A stretch of 64,000 nucleotides of DNA from Hymenopus coronatus (taxonomy: Eukaryota; Arthropoda; Insecta; Mantodea; Hymenopodidae), in contig CM060887.1 of assembly GCA_030762935.1 (NCBI GenBank), positions 9,912,501 through 9,976,500 of the forward strand. The letters run 5' to 3'. Positions 43,786 through 55,784 of the stretch are shown here, piece after piece. Both the position numbers and the translations under genes were made by a program. The notes under the pieces are model-generated. The model was not told the origin of the DNA. It saw only the letters and a list, made by a program, of their open reading frames with translations, and did not search any database. Position 1 is the stretch's first letter, and the number at the start of each line of letters is the position of its first letter.

Positions 43786-44572
43786 CTTTCTCTACACGTA
43801 CGACGTAGATAGTGTATAGAGAAGGTATTGTAATACATCCAAAAATTCCAATTCGAAATTTCAACGGAAATATATGTTGTTGGAGGTCCCCTGAATCCAA
43901 AAAAGCATTTTTAGAAAAAGGTCAAAAACTACTAAAGCGTTAAATACCAAACTTGATTTTGAAGACCCGCAAGATTTTGAAGAAAAATCCCCCACCACAA
44001 CTACCATTTACATAGATTTTTTTAAAAATATTTTTTTCAAAAATGCCTCTAACAATTTTGATTAAAATACCATAAATTAAGGATAGTTTCAACACAAATA
44101 AAATAAATATTTTTAATTTTATGGGAATATCCTCTGAAGTCCTCTTCATTAGGAATGACTTCTGCATTACTAGTAAATTATAAGAGAGACAAAAAGTTAC
44201 AACAACAACAAAAAATCTCGTTAAAACAATTTATGTCTTACAATTACCGATTTCGTAGAATTCCCTGTTGTTGATTTTAATTCTAAATTACAAATTTTCT
44301 CACATGAAAAGCCCTCATCAGTTTCGTATTGCTTTTGTTTTATTTTTGTGCATGGAAGGACAGACAAATTTCAACGTCAATCACATAGCGACAGCTTTTA
44401 AAAGATTTGAGTATCTCTTTAGCCTAATGCGTTTCAAGGAAGCAAGTAATAAGACTATTTCTGCTATTTTTCTGTATTAGCATGAAGTAAATAGAAGCAT
44501 AAGCATTTTAACAATAATTCGTCGCAGAGATGGAGAGAAAATAATATGAATGGAACAAATCAGATTTTTCTA
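43786..44572 (+). repeat. TH1-A copy, + orientation, diverged
   Basis: Hairpin start TACTTTCTCTACACGTACGACG and end GAGAGAAAATAATATGAATGG...AAATCAGATTTTT. Confidence 0.8.
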
Positions 44573-44925
44573 GTAGACAGGGACATCTATTATTCGTATT
44601 TTGCACAGTATGCCATGATTTCTTTATGTCCACTAATAATTACTGTTAATACTGGTTGATTGAGATGTTCTGCTTCTTTCTTTGGATTGCAAATGGAATA
44701 AATGTTCTGCATGTAGCACCTGGTTTTGTTAACGATATGCAGCAGGCCTTGACCTGATGCTCCAACACGGATCGCGTTGCGCTTGTTTCATGTTGATCGC
44801 CGTATCTAGGCTCCGTTTAGAACAAACAATGTTTTTGTATATACATTGTTCAGTCTGGAACTCTATTTATTTAAAAACGGTGAAAGAAAAAAAAACAAAA
44901 AAAAAACACGTGCATTTTTACTTTT
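44573..44925. repeat. Duplicated spacer, second copy (uninterrupted)
   Basis: Continuous counterpart of 42703-42760 plus 43517-43785. It shows the site without the TH1 insertion. Confidence 0.8.
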
Positions 44926-45485
44926 CTTCCATTTGCATACTCTGTAAGATGAATAATGAAAGCGTTTGATGTTGCTTTCCCCAAAATGGATGGTTTTCAG
45001 GTCAATTTGCGCTTGGATTTTCAAAGTTTGCCTTACCCGATAGACAGACAGACGGACAACAACGAGATATGTGCCCAGTCTAGTGGCGTAATCAATAATT
45101 CAGGGTTTTACTTCACCGCCACATTCGGCGCGAAAGGTTTCTGCCCTAAACGTATCCAATTAACAACTGCGTGTTTGGGGATACATTATCGAGACGTGAA
45201 AAACTTAATGACGTCATGGGTGAACGATAGAGAAATGTCATCATCCTGCGACTGCTAATAATAATTATCTGTGCATTTCATCTGAAATTAATTAATGCTG
45301 AGGAATAGAAAATTACATTTTCCGCCGGTTTTCCGCCCAACATTGAATGATTAAATTAATGACCACGTTGTTTTGTCACCGCTGGACGCTTTTAACAAAT
45401 GTAGATAAAAGATAATTTCTGGGCCATTTTTCGAATGCATTTTGTTGAATTGATATGTGTTGTGTGGGGCGAGCCACTAATTAAA
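44926..45485. other. Single-copy island, candidate regulatory DNA
   Basis: Contains AATTAATTAATGCTGAGG, GATTAAATTAATGACC, ACTAATTAAATTC and TTAATGACGTCATGGG. A 100-codon + frame (44956-45258) has no recognisable domain. The composition differs from the TH1 material on both sides. Function is inferred only from motif density. Confidence 0.4.
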
Positions 45486-45824
45486 TTCTTGCTAAGCATT
45501 TATTGGATTAATGACTCAAAGTAATGCTCATTAACACTGTTTTTTGTATCTTGTGTGCTGTAATTGCTTTTCATATGCAATATTGGTTTGTTTACAATAA
45601 ATAACAGAGTTTTGAATATGCACGGCTGCATGTTGTTTGTATTGCGTCTGGGATTAAATAATTCGTGGCGAAATGTTTTCTACACACGGCTTGTAATCTG
45701 CGTAGTTAGATTAATCTGGCCAAATAAAATAACGTATGACTTTAATAGCGCACACAGCTTGATAGACCAGACCATATTAAATCCTACGCCACTCTCTAGA
45801 AGCGTAAATCATTTATAAATGTTG
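45486..45824. repeat. 339-bp duplicated island, copy 1
   Basis: Aligns to 54272-54609 with four substitutions and one 1-bp gap by my count. It contains GGATTAATGACTC, GTTAGATTAATCTGG and CTTTAATAGCGCACAC. The 84-codon frame in both copies is probably not coding, because all three differences inside it change the amino acid. Confidence 0.9.
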
Positions 45825-46970
45825 CCATATGCGAAATAATGTTTCTAATGTAAATGCTGTACATTTATGACAATTGTAACAAAAATTCTGATGTGTTACA
45901 TTCACAGGGTTTTCTGCATCTATTCTGCAACGAATTATTCTTACAGACTCTTATTACTTTCTCTATTCGTGTTATGCTATTGCACTGCACCAAAAAATTC
46001 GATACCGAGGTTTCACCGGAAATATATGTTTAAATCCCCTGTATCCAAAAGTTTATTTTCAGAAAAAGGTCCGCGCGCGTGTGTGTCCGCGTGTCTGTGA
46101 ACACGACAACTCAAAAACGAAAAGTCGGTAAAATACCAAACTTGGTATTTAAGTTTAGTATCTTCCAGGGATGCGACATGAAGATTTTGAGAAAAATCCC
46201 CCCACCCCAAACTACCCTTTACATGGAACTTTTTTCGAAAATGTTGATTTTCTAAAAATGGCTTAAACGATTTTGATTAAAATGTCGTATATTACATGAC
46301 AAATAAAATGTGTATTTTGAATTTTCCGGGAATAGCCTCTGAAGACTACTTTATTCTCGGTCAATTTTACGAAATTTTGCATAACTTCTAAACCGTAAGA
46401 GATGGACAAAAACTTACCGCACAACAAATGTGGAGCACCTTAAAACACACAATTTATGTTACATACATTTTTTCGTGGAGTTGATTGTTTTTTAGATATT
46501 CCTTTTTTTTTTCAGCTTTGAAAAACTCATAATTTTCTCATACAGGAATTTGTCATCTCCTGTCCATACAAACTTCAAACTTCAGTCACATAGTAAACGG
46601 CTTTCTATCACTTTAACCTATGGTACTACCTTATTTCGCTTCTACCTTCAAGAAAGCAAGTAATAAGACTATTTCTTCTAGTTTTTTTTTTTTTTCCTCG
46701 ATAGAATGAAGTAAATAGAAGCATATGATTTTTAACAATAATTTATTGCAGAGTTGTAGAGAAAACCATGTGCATGGAACACATCAGATTTTTTACTTCA
46801 TGCTAATACAGACACACATGAACAGAAATGATCTTACAATTTAGCAGGGATGTATAATGCAAATAAGAGAATACGTAAGTCAATACGATAGTCAAATCTT
46901 TTAACAGTGGAGGTTATGGTATTGAAATTCTGTTATTTTTGCATGGCCAAGAGTAAAAGGGAGTAAGAAA
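45825..46970. repeat. TH1 pieces: -, + copy, -
   Basis: 45885-45952 is a minus terminus scrap. 45953-46793 is a + copy with a damaged hairpin (ACTTTCTCTATTCGTG) and the end GTAGAGAAAACCATGTGCATGG. 46800-46970 is a divergent minus fragment. 45825-45884 is unassigned. Confidence 0.75.
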
Positions 46971-47423
46971 GAAAAAAATCTGATGTGTTACACTTACATG
47001 ACTTTTTCTAGCTGCTCTACAAAACTCCTACAAAAGATTATTCCTCTTTGTACACAATGCTAATCAAGATAAATGTTAGCAGAATGTTATTACTTAGTTC
47101 CTTATAAGTAGAAGAGAATAAGGGAATGCACTATGCTAAAGTGATTGTCAAATGTTTTAAAAGCTATCGTTATGCGATTGTCATTGCAAATCACTTCTTT
47201 ACTTGGCTAGGAGTAGAACAAAAGAAAAACTGATAGGCTATGAAAGTTTTTTACACAAAACTAGTGTATTTATTACATACAACAGTTCTTTCTGTAACAC
47301 GAGAAAGTGTGTTTGTGTATAGGGAGCACGTCTAACGTGTGTGAAGTGTGTTTTGTGCCCAGTCCAAGCTGACTCGGGCAAATTGAAAACCTCAAGTTCA
47401 ACTCCTAACCTCAAGTAACAACA

Positions 47424-48663
47424 ATGAATACTAAATCAAATGTATTAAGTTCTTCAGCGATCGCACAAAGTGGACCTAGTAAGGATCAGGCAATCGTTAT
47501 TGCAGCTCATGAAGGTATTCCTATCAAAGATTATGTTTACGCCATAGCAAAACTTACCGACCAACTAATATACGGTTCGTCTCACGATTCTCAAATAACC
47601 GTGTATGTATGTACCTCTCTAACAAACGAATAGCGGAAGAAATAGCAACAAACCATCCCCGGATTATTATCAATGATGTTGTACTAGATCTCCGACCCCT
47701 ATTGACTAAACACAAGAGTCATACTGTCAAACGTATGTCCAGTAGTACCCTAGAAAATTACCTGGCAAGGTATATATCCGACCTCTGCAATTTCACACGT
47801 CAGGGCCGGAATGAGCGCTCCAGGTTTCTCTCATATTTTAAGCTTTCGCCGACAGTTCTACGTTAAGCCTGAGGATATCGATCAACTTCCAAATCTATCA
47901 CGATGACACAAACTACTGGGTCTATGTGTCAACTGACACACCTACTTGTTTCATTTGTAAACAAGAAGGCCACCTGGCTAGCCAATGCAAAGCATCAGAA
48001 GTGCAACAGACCACCACAACGCCCTCTACCTCCAATTCAGGGGAATTTCCCTCCTTGCCTACCACAACGGTAACTTCTGGTCCGTCTACCTCAAAAAAAA
48101 GGCACTCATCATGTCAATGACGACCAAGTAAAGTCCTTAAACACTGAAAAAGGGGAAAATTCTTCTTCTCATACAGTAAACAATACCATGCTTGTCACGA
48201 TGCTACTACTGTACACTTAAGTGAAGTAGCCACTCCTGTTGACAGTCTACCACACCGCATGAAACGCCCTATTTCTTCAACCAACAGTGATTCAGAACAT
48301 CCAAATGGTTCAAAACTTGAGCAGGATAATTCTGAACGGTTAACCAAATCACAGGATGAGTCATCTGATGATGACAACATCTTAAAGACCAGTACTAAAC
48401 CAATGCCTAAAAAACCAAAATCATCAGCGGCAACACAACCACTACGTGAACTGCTGCTACCACTTCAAAACCACATGGAGACTAACACGAACGAATACCT
48501 TTTGAATTTTACACAACTTGTCAGTTTCTATGAAAATTCAGTGGGGTCCTCTGATGTCGCCCACTTGGCCACATCATACACCACAGATCATCATGCGTTA
48601 GCACAATTGCTTAAAAAGATATATCCTATAAAAACAGAACCACACGGCTTGAAAAGAAATTAA
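47424..48663 (+). pseudogene. LINE2 ORF1, gag-like, several frameshifts
   Basis: The ATG at 47424 opens a 69-codon frame (MNTKSNVLSSSAIAQSGPSK ... HDSQITVYVC). The family continues in another frame (YLSNKRIAEEIATNHPRIII, 47609 onward). Further shifts precede FRRQFYVKPEDIDQLPN and the single CCHC knuckle CFICKQEGHLASQC (47947-47988). The last frame (48259-48663) is Ser/Asp/Lys-rich and then PLRELLLPLQNHMETNTNEY. At least three shifts are needed to read the whole protein. This is a nucleic-acid-binding partner of the replicase by family. Confidence 0.75.
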
Positions 48664-48769
48664 TGCTGGACGCTACTAAACCAGAGAACAACTTTGGCAC
48701 CGTCTCCACAGATGTTGCTGGAGTTAGAGCTCATGAATCTCAGCGATGAACTCTGATACGTTGCTACTA

Positions 48770-51700
48770 CAATGAAACATCAATAGTTATAGATCTCAAC
48801 TAGAATACTTGCAACTGCTTCTCTCTACTCATAGTCCAGCTATTATTTGCCTACAGGAAACTAATTTTCATACTACCTACAAAACACCAATACGCCGGTA
48901 TGCTGGATACCATAAAAATCGTCTCAACGCTCACCATGCTAGTGGTGTGTTGCAACATACGTACTTGAGGACATTCCACAGAAAGAAATTGTCCTTCAAA
49001 CCTGTCTGGAAGCTGTGGCTGTCTCTATTTTTCTCACTATTGAGATATGCATTTGCAATCTCTACCTACCAAACAGTGCCAACATTGACCTACAAATGCT
49101 CACACATCTTATTCAACAATTACCCACACCTTTCATTTTACTGGGAGACCTTAATAGTCATAATATTCTGTGGGGAAGCCAGCGAACTGATCTGCGTGGG
49201 AAAGTAATTGATTCAGTTCTGAATACATTTCCCTTAGTGGTACTCAATTCTTCATTACCTACCGGTTATGATGTAGCCCATAACTCCACAAGCAGTATTG
49301 ACGTCACCATGTGCTCCTCGAACATTGTGCCTCCGTTTCATTGGTCCATTGAGCATACTCTCTATGGTAGTGACCATTGTCCTATTATTCTGAAGTCTAC
49401 CTTCAATGCACCCAAACATGCTCGACGTCCTACTTGGCAACTCCACAAAGCTAACTGGCCTTTGTTCAAGGTTCTTGCGCAGAATGCCATTGCAGATCTC
49501 CAGCAACCGGATATTTTCCCACAAATGGACGTAGATGACCTTATTAATATGTTCTCTACAACCATACTTCAGCAAGGACGTCTCAGCATTCCTTTAACGG
49601 AAAATGTTTCAGGTAAACGCCGTGTACCATGGTGGAATGATCAGTGCGCCGGAGCAATCCGGAACAAAAACAAACGTCAACCTACACTCGAAAACAAGTG
49701 CGCCTTCAAACGTCTCCGAGCTGCGGCTCGTCGGGAGGTGAAAGAAAGCAAACAGCGTTCTTGGCTTCAGTTTCTATCTACTCTAAACGCTAATGCTCCT
49801 CAATCCCAATTGTGGCATAAACTACATACTCTCTGCGGCAACCGCTCCTCACAGGTGATATCTCATCTTCGAACACCTACTTCAAGTGCGCCCATTACCG
49901 ACTCTCTGGTAATAGCTAATACCTTGGCAACCGCTCCTCACAGGTGATATCTCATCTTCGAACACCTACTTCAAGTGCGCCCATTACCGACTCTCTGGTA
50001 ATAGCTAATACCTTGGCAACCGCTCCTCACAGGTGATATCTCATCTTCGAACACCTACTTCAAGTGCGCCCATTACCGACTCTCTGGTAATAGCTAATAC
50101 CTTGGCAACCGCTCCTCATAAGTGATATCTCATCTTCGAACACCTACTTCAAGTGCGCCCATTACCGACTCTCTGGTAACCACTCTTCACATGTGATATC
50201 TCATCTTCGAACACCTACTTCAAGTGTGCCCATTACCGACTCTCTGGTAATAGCTAATACCTTGGCAAGCACATTTTCTGATGCTTCCAGCGACTCCCAT
50301 TATGATCCTGAATTTCTCCATACTAAAAATAAGACTCCAACATTAGATCTGCAGATGATATTTACAAACAGCAATCAAATGTTCAACGAAGAACTCATGA
50401 TGAAAGAACTACTGTATGAATTAAAGTGTTGCACCAGCAAAAGTCCAGGACCAGACAGTACCCCATATGCATTCCTACAGCATCTGCCAACAGCTGGTCT
50501 TTCCTACATATTAGATATTTATAACTACCTATGGGTAAATCAGCTTTTTCCTAATCAATGGCGTAGCTCCATCGTGGTACCTATTCCTAAACCCAATAAA
50601 GACCACTCTCTTCCCTACAATTACCGTCCAACTTCACTTACCTGTACCCTATGTAAGCTGCTGGAGAAGATTATCAATCGCCGTTTACGTTGGTATCTAG
50701 AATGCACAACATTTTTTGCAGACATCCAATATGGTTTCAGAAAATACCGTTCCACAACTGATGCATTCCTGCTGCTAGAATCCTACATTGCTGAAGCGTT
50801 CTTGAGCAGTCAACATGCCATTCTTGTTAGCTTGGATATCGAAAAGGCTTACGATACTGTCTGGCACGATCACATCATTCGCACATTAATGAAACATGAC
50901 GTCACAGGAAACATGATTGCATTCATTTACAATTTTCTCCAAAATCGGAAAATCAGCGTTCGTGCTAACGGTGTTCTATCCCAAAGCGTCAACATTGACA
51001 ACGGAATACCACAAGGATCTGTTCTTAGTGTGACACTCTTCTTAGTAGCCATCAATGATGTGAATTCCTGCCTCCAGCCACCTGTAAGAGCTAGTCTCTT
51101 TGCGGATGACCTAACTATATTTTGCAGTGGAAAGAATATACAGACTACCCAGGAACTAGTGCAAAATACACTCTACAAATTACAGCAATGGAGCAATAGT
51201 ACCGGATTCAAATTCTCTGCCACTAAGAGCCGATGCATTCTGTTCAGTCGTTCTCGTGGGCAGTCATCGCCGCCTCTCCTTTTTCTAGGGAACCAGACAA
51301 TTCCTACAGTATCCACTGTCCGCATTCTAGGGCTGCATTTTGATCACCGCCTAAACTGGATCACACACTTAAAGCTCTTGAGAGCAGAATGTTTTCGACG
51401 TTTAAATGCCATGAAAACAATGGCAGCCAAAACTTGGGGAGCTGACTTCACAGTACTACTTCGAACATATAGAACAATTATACGGCCCAAGTTGGACTAC
51501 GGCTGCATTATATATCATTCAGCCAATCCAACAAGCCTGAAAATGCTCGATAGTATTCAATCTTCGGCGCTGAGGATCTGCTTGGGTGCTTTTCACACCA
51601 GTCTTGTAAGCAGTCTCCAAATCGAAGGAAATGAACCTCCGCTGAATACGAGGAGGAAGGCCTTAAGTCTCATGTGCGCTACGCGAACTGCCTCCAGGAG

Positions 51701-52771
51701 TCCATCAACAGTTTTCAACCATGCTTTTCCTGCCAAGTCCCAAAGCGTATGTGCTCATAGTCAACGTCGTTTTGTGCCCTTCTCCCACAGAATTCTACTT
51801 TTTCTGCAAGAGTTCCAATTGGATATTCCGCCAATGGTCTCCTGCTCCTTCACCCTTGACGATATTCCTTGGAAGTTACAACTACCTACCACAGATATTT
51901 CCATGGCGCGTTACAACAAAGACAGTACAGATACTTCAGTTTATCTCCGTTTATTCAGAGCCCTTTGTAACTCACACTCCGCATCACAACAAATTTACAC
52001 AGATGGCTCCAAATGTGAAAATCGTTGCGGTTGTGCTGTGATTTTACCACATAAGACCTTGCTATACGGCTTACCTCAATTTCTATCTATATTCTCTTGT
52101 GAACTGATAGCTATTCGTCTCGCTTTGGAGTATGTCCTTGAAGCCACTGCTCTCTCCTTCACCATCTACACAGATTCGATGAGTGCTCTTCTCAGTCTTC
52201 AACAGCGAACTCCAAACAATAACCTGGTGCTTTACATTCAGTTACTCTATCATAGATTATCTCGGGCAAACAGGTCCTGCTTGTGTGGGTACCTTCCCAT
52301 GCTGGCATACCCGGGAATGAGAACGCCGATGCTGCAGCTAAGGAAGCAACAGGACACCCTCCCAACTTATTGGACCTCAGGATTCCTCACCAAGACTTCA
52401 ACGGTTTTATACGTGGCACCATTCTCCGCCAATGGAAGCAACAGTGGTTCAACTCAACTAGAGACAAACTACGTGATGCCTGTCCTCTTTCCACTTCTGT
52501 TTATCCTCTCGCACATTACAAACGTCGTCATCAAGTTCTTCTATCTCGCCTAAGTCTCGGACACACTGCTCTCACCCATTCTTACCTTCTGTCCGGCGAT
52601 CTTCACTCTCCGCTTACAGTCACTCACATTCTCACCAGCTGCCGTTTCTACGATGATGCAAGAACTAGATGCCGTATTCCAGCAACTATGTTAACCACTC
52701 TTAGTGATCCAGCCTTCTCGAAGAATGTACTGAACTTTCTAAATGAAACACATTTATGTAAAAAATTGTAA
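48770..52771 (+). pseudogene. LINE2 ORF2: endonuclease-RT-RNase H, broken
   Basis: The endonuclease starts near 48773 (WNINSYRSQLEYL) with ICLQETNF. A shift near 48945 leads to the frame with VAVSIFLTIE, LGDLNSHNILWGS, STSSIDVTM and YGSDHCPI (to 49947). An 89-bp tandem expansion breaks the frame again. The reverse transcriptase is open from 50193: SSIVVPIPKPNKD, YGFRKYRSTTDA, SLDIEKAYDTVWH, NGIPQGSVLSVTLF and catalytic FADD. RNase H starts YTDGSKCENRCGC and has SCELIAIRLALEY and YTDSMSALLS. A shift near 52270 leads to VPSHAGIPGNENADAAAKEA and the C-terminus LSRLSLGHTALTHSYLL. It once served as the element's replicase and is now inactive. Confidence 0.87.
49842..50266 (+). repeat. 89-bp tandem repeat inside LINE2 ORF2
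   Basis: Units start CCGCTCCTCACAGG at 49842, 49931, 50020 and 50109. A fifth starts at 50180 after a 71-bp unit lacking 18 bases. Each unit is bounded by GGCAA (49837-49841, 49926-49930). 89 is not a multiple of three, so every added unit shifts the frame. Confidence 0.95.
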
Positions 52772-53494
52772 AATTTATTGTAGTCGCGATTTGACCTTGT
52801 TAAAGCGACATTAAATAAAATAAAATTAAAAAAAAAAGAAAAAAGAAACACATACACTTCCTGTGTGAGAAAAAGTACTTCACAATGGAAACCAATAAAA
52901 AGGAATATCTCGGAAACGGTTACCTCCACAACAAAAACGTAAAGGACAAAAATTGTGTGTTTTGTCATGAGCTACATTATTTGTGTAGTACGTTTGTTTG
53001 TTTCTATCTCTTACGGTTTAGCAGTTAAGCAAAATATACCAAAATTCATCCAGAATAAAGAGGTCTTCAGGGGCTATTCCCAAAAAATTCGAGATATACA
53101 TTTTATTTCGGACATAAATAGCTTTAATATACGGGATTTTAATCAAAATCGTGAGAGCCATTTTTAAGAAAATCACAAATTTCGAAATTTTTTCCATGTA
53201 AAGGGTATTTTGTGGTGGGGGAAGTTTTTTTTTTGAAAATCTTCGTGTCGCATCCTTGGAAGATACTAAATCTAAATACGAAGTTTGGTATTTAACGGTC
53301 TTTTTGTTTTGGGGCTATGCTGTCCAAAACACACACACACGGACCTTTTTTTTTAAATGTTTTTTTCGGACTCAGGGGACCCCAAAACATATATTTCTGG
53401 TGAAATCTCGGTATCGAATTTTTGGGTGCATTACAATACCTTCTCTGTTCCTATGTGCATTGTACATTTGGGGCTAGAGAAAGTAAAAAGAAAG

Positions 53495-53990
53495 AAAATT
53501 AACTCTGATGTGTTACATTCACATAACTTTCTCTACATCTTTACAAATTATTTTTAAAAAGCTCATTCTTCTATCCACTTCATATTACCCAAGATAAACA
53601 TTAGCAGAAATGGTCTTATTACTTAGTTTCCTATAAGTAGAAGGAAAATAAGTGAGAACACAAGGCTAAACCGACAGTCGAATGTTTTAAAATGTGGTTA
53701 CTATGGGATTAAATTCCTATCATTGCCAGGTTTCCGTAACAAGGAAGTTTTACGTACTTTAAAACCGAAACCTATAACAAAGAATATGTCGAAAACGGGC
53801 AACTGCACGAAAAAATGTATAGGATATAAATTGTGTATTTTAATGACATCTACATTGTTTTTAAACTGAGATTTTGTCTATCTCTTCCGGTTTTATTGTT
53901 ATGCAAAATTCTCCCATGGAGAAGCCTTCAGAGACTATTAACAGAACATTTAACAAGTATTTCATTTGTGATGTAAATATTAATATTTTT
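53495..53990 (-). repeat. TH1 fragment, minus orientation
   Basis: From CTCTGATGTGTTACATTC...ACTTTCTCTACATC into the body, fading out near 53990. Confidence 0.65.
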
Positions 53991-54271
53991 GCAACAATAC
54001 TGTAGTGTTTTTAATAATAAAGAGCAAAATCCATGTAACTGCAGTCAAATGTAGCCAGTCAGCATCCAAACGTGCTATCACGCCGGTTATTTTACTTGGG
54101 CCCTCCCCATCCGTTACCCTAAGCATATTTTACTGCGACGTTCGGCCAGTCCATTACGTATCGCTCTAACGATCACTGCTATTCAAGTCGCTTCAGCTGT
54201 ATTGCCGGTGAAAAGGATATAAAGGAAGAACAGCATATGTAGCAAAATAAATCATGCAATTAAGGGTTAAG
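53991..54271. other. Single-copy DNA
   Basis: No gene seen. It precedes the second copy of the duplicated island. Confidence 0.35.
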
Positions 54272-54609
54272 TTCTTGCTAAGCTTTATTGGATTAATGAC
54301 TCAAAGTAATGCTCATTAACACTGTTTTTTGTATCTTGTGAGCTGTAATTGCTTCTCATATGCAATATTGGTTTGTTTACAATAAATAACAGTGTTTTGA
54401 ATATGCACGGCTGCATGTTGTTTGTATTGCGTCTGGGATTAAATAATTCGTGGCGAAATGTTTTCTACACACGGCTTGTAATCTGCGTAGTTAGATTAAT
54501 CTGGCCAAATAAAATAACGTATGACTTTAATAGCGCACACAGCTTGATAGACCAGACCATATTAAATCCTACGCCACTCTCTAGTAGCGTAAATCATTTA
54601 TAAATGTTG
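54272..54609. repeat. 339-bp duplicated island, copy 2
   Basis: Partner of 45486-45824 in the same orientation, 8786 bases apart. Flanking similarity ends abruptly on both sides. Confidence 0.9.
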
Positions 54610-54827
54610 ACATCAGTGATATATATATATATTATTGCTGCTCAAATGTGGTGTACATTTGTAAAAACATTTATCTGTCACACTCATGTATTTTGCAACA
54701 CATTTTCTTACAAACGCTTATTATCTGCTTCATGCTAATCGAGATAAACGGGGGTAGAAATAACTTAGTTATTGTAAGTCAAATCCGGTAAGAGTCGCCA
54801 GCAGTAAATAAAAAAAAACAAAAAAAA
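54610..54827. other. Mixed spacer with a TH1-like scrap
   Basis: 54678-54770 resembles the first part of a minus TH1 copy (TTACAAACGCTTATTATCTG, TGCTAATCGAGATAAA). The rest is unassigned. Confidence 0.4.
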
Positions 54828-55125
54828 ACACATGACTTTCTCTACATCTCTGCAACAAATTATTGTTAAAAAGTTTATACTTCTATTTACTTCATGCTAA
54901 TCTAGAAAAAAGTAACAGGAGTAGTCTTATTACTTATTTCCTTGGAAGTAGACACCAAATAAGGGAGTACCATAGGTTAAAGTGATAGTCAAAAGCTGGT
55001 TGCTATGTGACTGAAGTTCCTTTGTTTGTATAGACAGAAGTTGGCAAGTTCCTGTATGAGGAAAGCGTAAGTTTTTAACGATGAAACCAAAATTAAGGAA
55101 TATCTAAAAGATTACCAATTCTACG

Positions 55126-55192
<67 letters not shown>

Positions 55193-55702
55193 TGTGTGTT
55201 TTAACGTGCTCTACATTTTTTGTGTGGTAAGTTTTTGTTCAACTCTTACGGTTTAGCAGTTATGCAAAATTCCGTAAAATTTATCCAGAATAAAGTAGTC
55301 TTCAGAGGCTATTCCCAGAAAATTCCAGATATACATTTTATTTGTAAGGTAAATATCTTTAATATACGACATTTTAATCAAAATATTTAGAACCATTTTT
55401 TAGAAAATCAAAATTTTCGAAAAAAGTTCCATGTAAAGGGTAGTTTGGGGTGGGGGATTTTTCTCAAAATCTTCGTGTCGCACCCCTGAAAGATACTAAA
55501 CTTAAATACCAAGTTTGGTATTTTACCGACTTTTCGTTTTTAAGTTATCGTGTTCACAGACACACGGACACACACACACACACATGGAGCGTTTTCTGAA
55601 AACCCTAAAACATATATTTCCGGTGAAATCTCGGTATCGAATTTTTGGGTGGAGTGCAATAGCTTCTCTATACACTACGTACATTGCACGTATAGAGAAA
55701 GT
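54828..55702 (-). repeat. TH1-A copy, minus orientation
   Basis: Starts ACATGACTTTCTCTACATCTC and ends CGTATAGAGAAAGTAAAAAT. A long (AT)n run at 55127-55182 has grown at the CGAAA(A)TATAT position. Confidence 0.87.
55127..55182. repeat. (AT)n microsatellite in TH1
   Basis: A pure dinucleotide run of about 56 bases. Confidence 0.95.
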
Positions 55703-55784
55703 AAAAATAAATAAAAATAAAAATAAATACATAAAAAACCGATTTCCCATTTGGGAAAAGTATAAATATGGAACATTTAAACTA

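Larger units (their letters stand above)
47231..52840 (+). mobile_element. I-clade non-LTR retrotransposon (LINE2), decayed
   Basis: About 5.6 kb with a roughly 190-bp 5' UTR, a broken ORF1, a broken ORF2 and a 3' tail TAAATAAAATAAAATTAAAA. The borders are set by where TH1-B stops and resumes. The A-rich target (AAAAGAAAAAC / AAAAAAGAAAC) hides the exact target duplication. It belongs to the same broad group as LINE1 but to a different lineage. Confidence 0.88.
46976..53488 (-). repeat. TH1-B copy split by LINE2
   Basis: The left part (46976-47230) has ACTTTTTCTAGC at 47001-47012. The right part (from about 52841) ends with GCTAGAGAAAGT at 53473-53484 and a B-type hairpin. Joining them gives a continuous copy. 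Confidence 0.82.

Noticed and set aside
44956..45258. 100-codon + strand frame in the single-copy island
   Set aside because: No recognisable domain, no splice or start context I can defend, and the DNA looks regulatory.
45564..45818. 84-codon frame shared with 54349-54603
   Set aside because: It has no ATG start. All three substitutions between the copies inside it are nonsynonymous, and the DNA identity extends outside the frame. Non-coding duplication explains it better.
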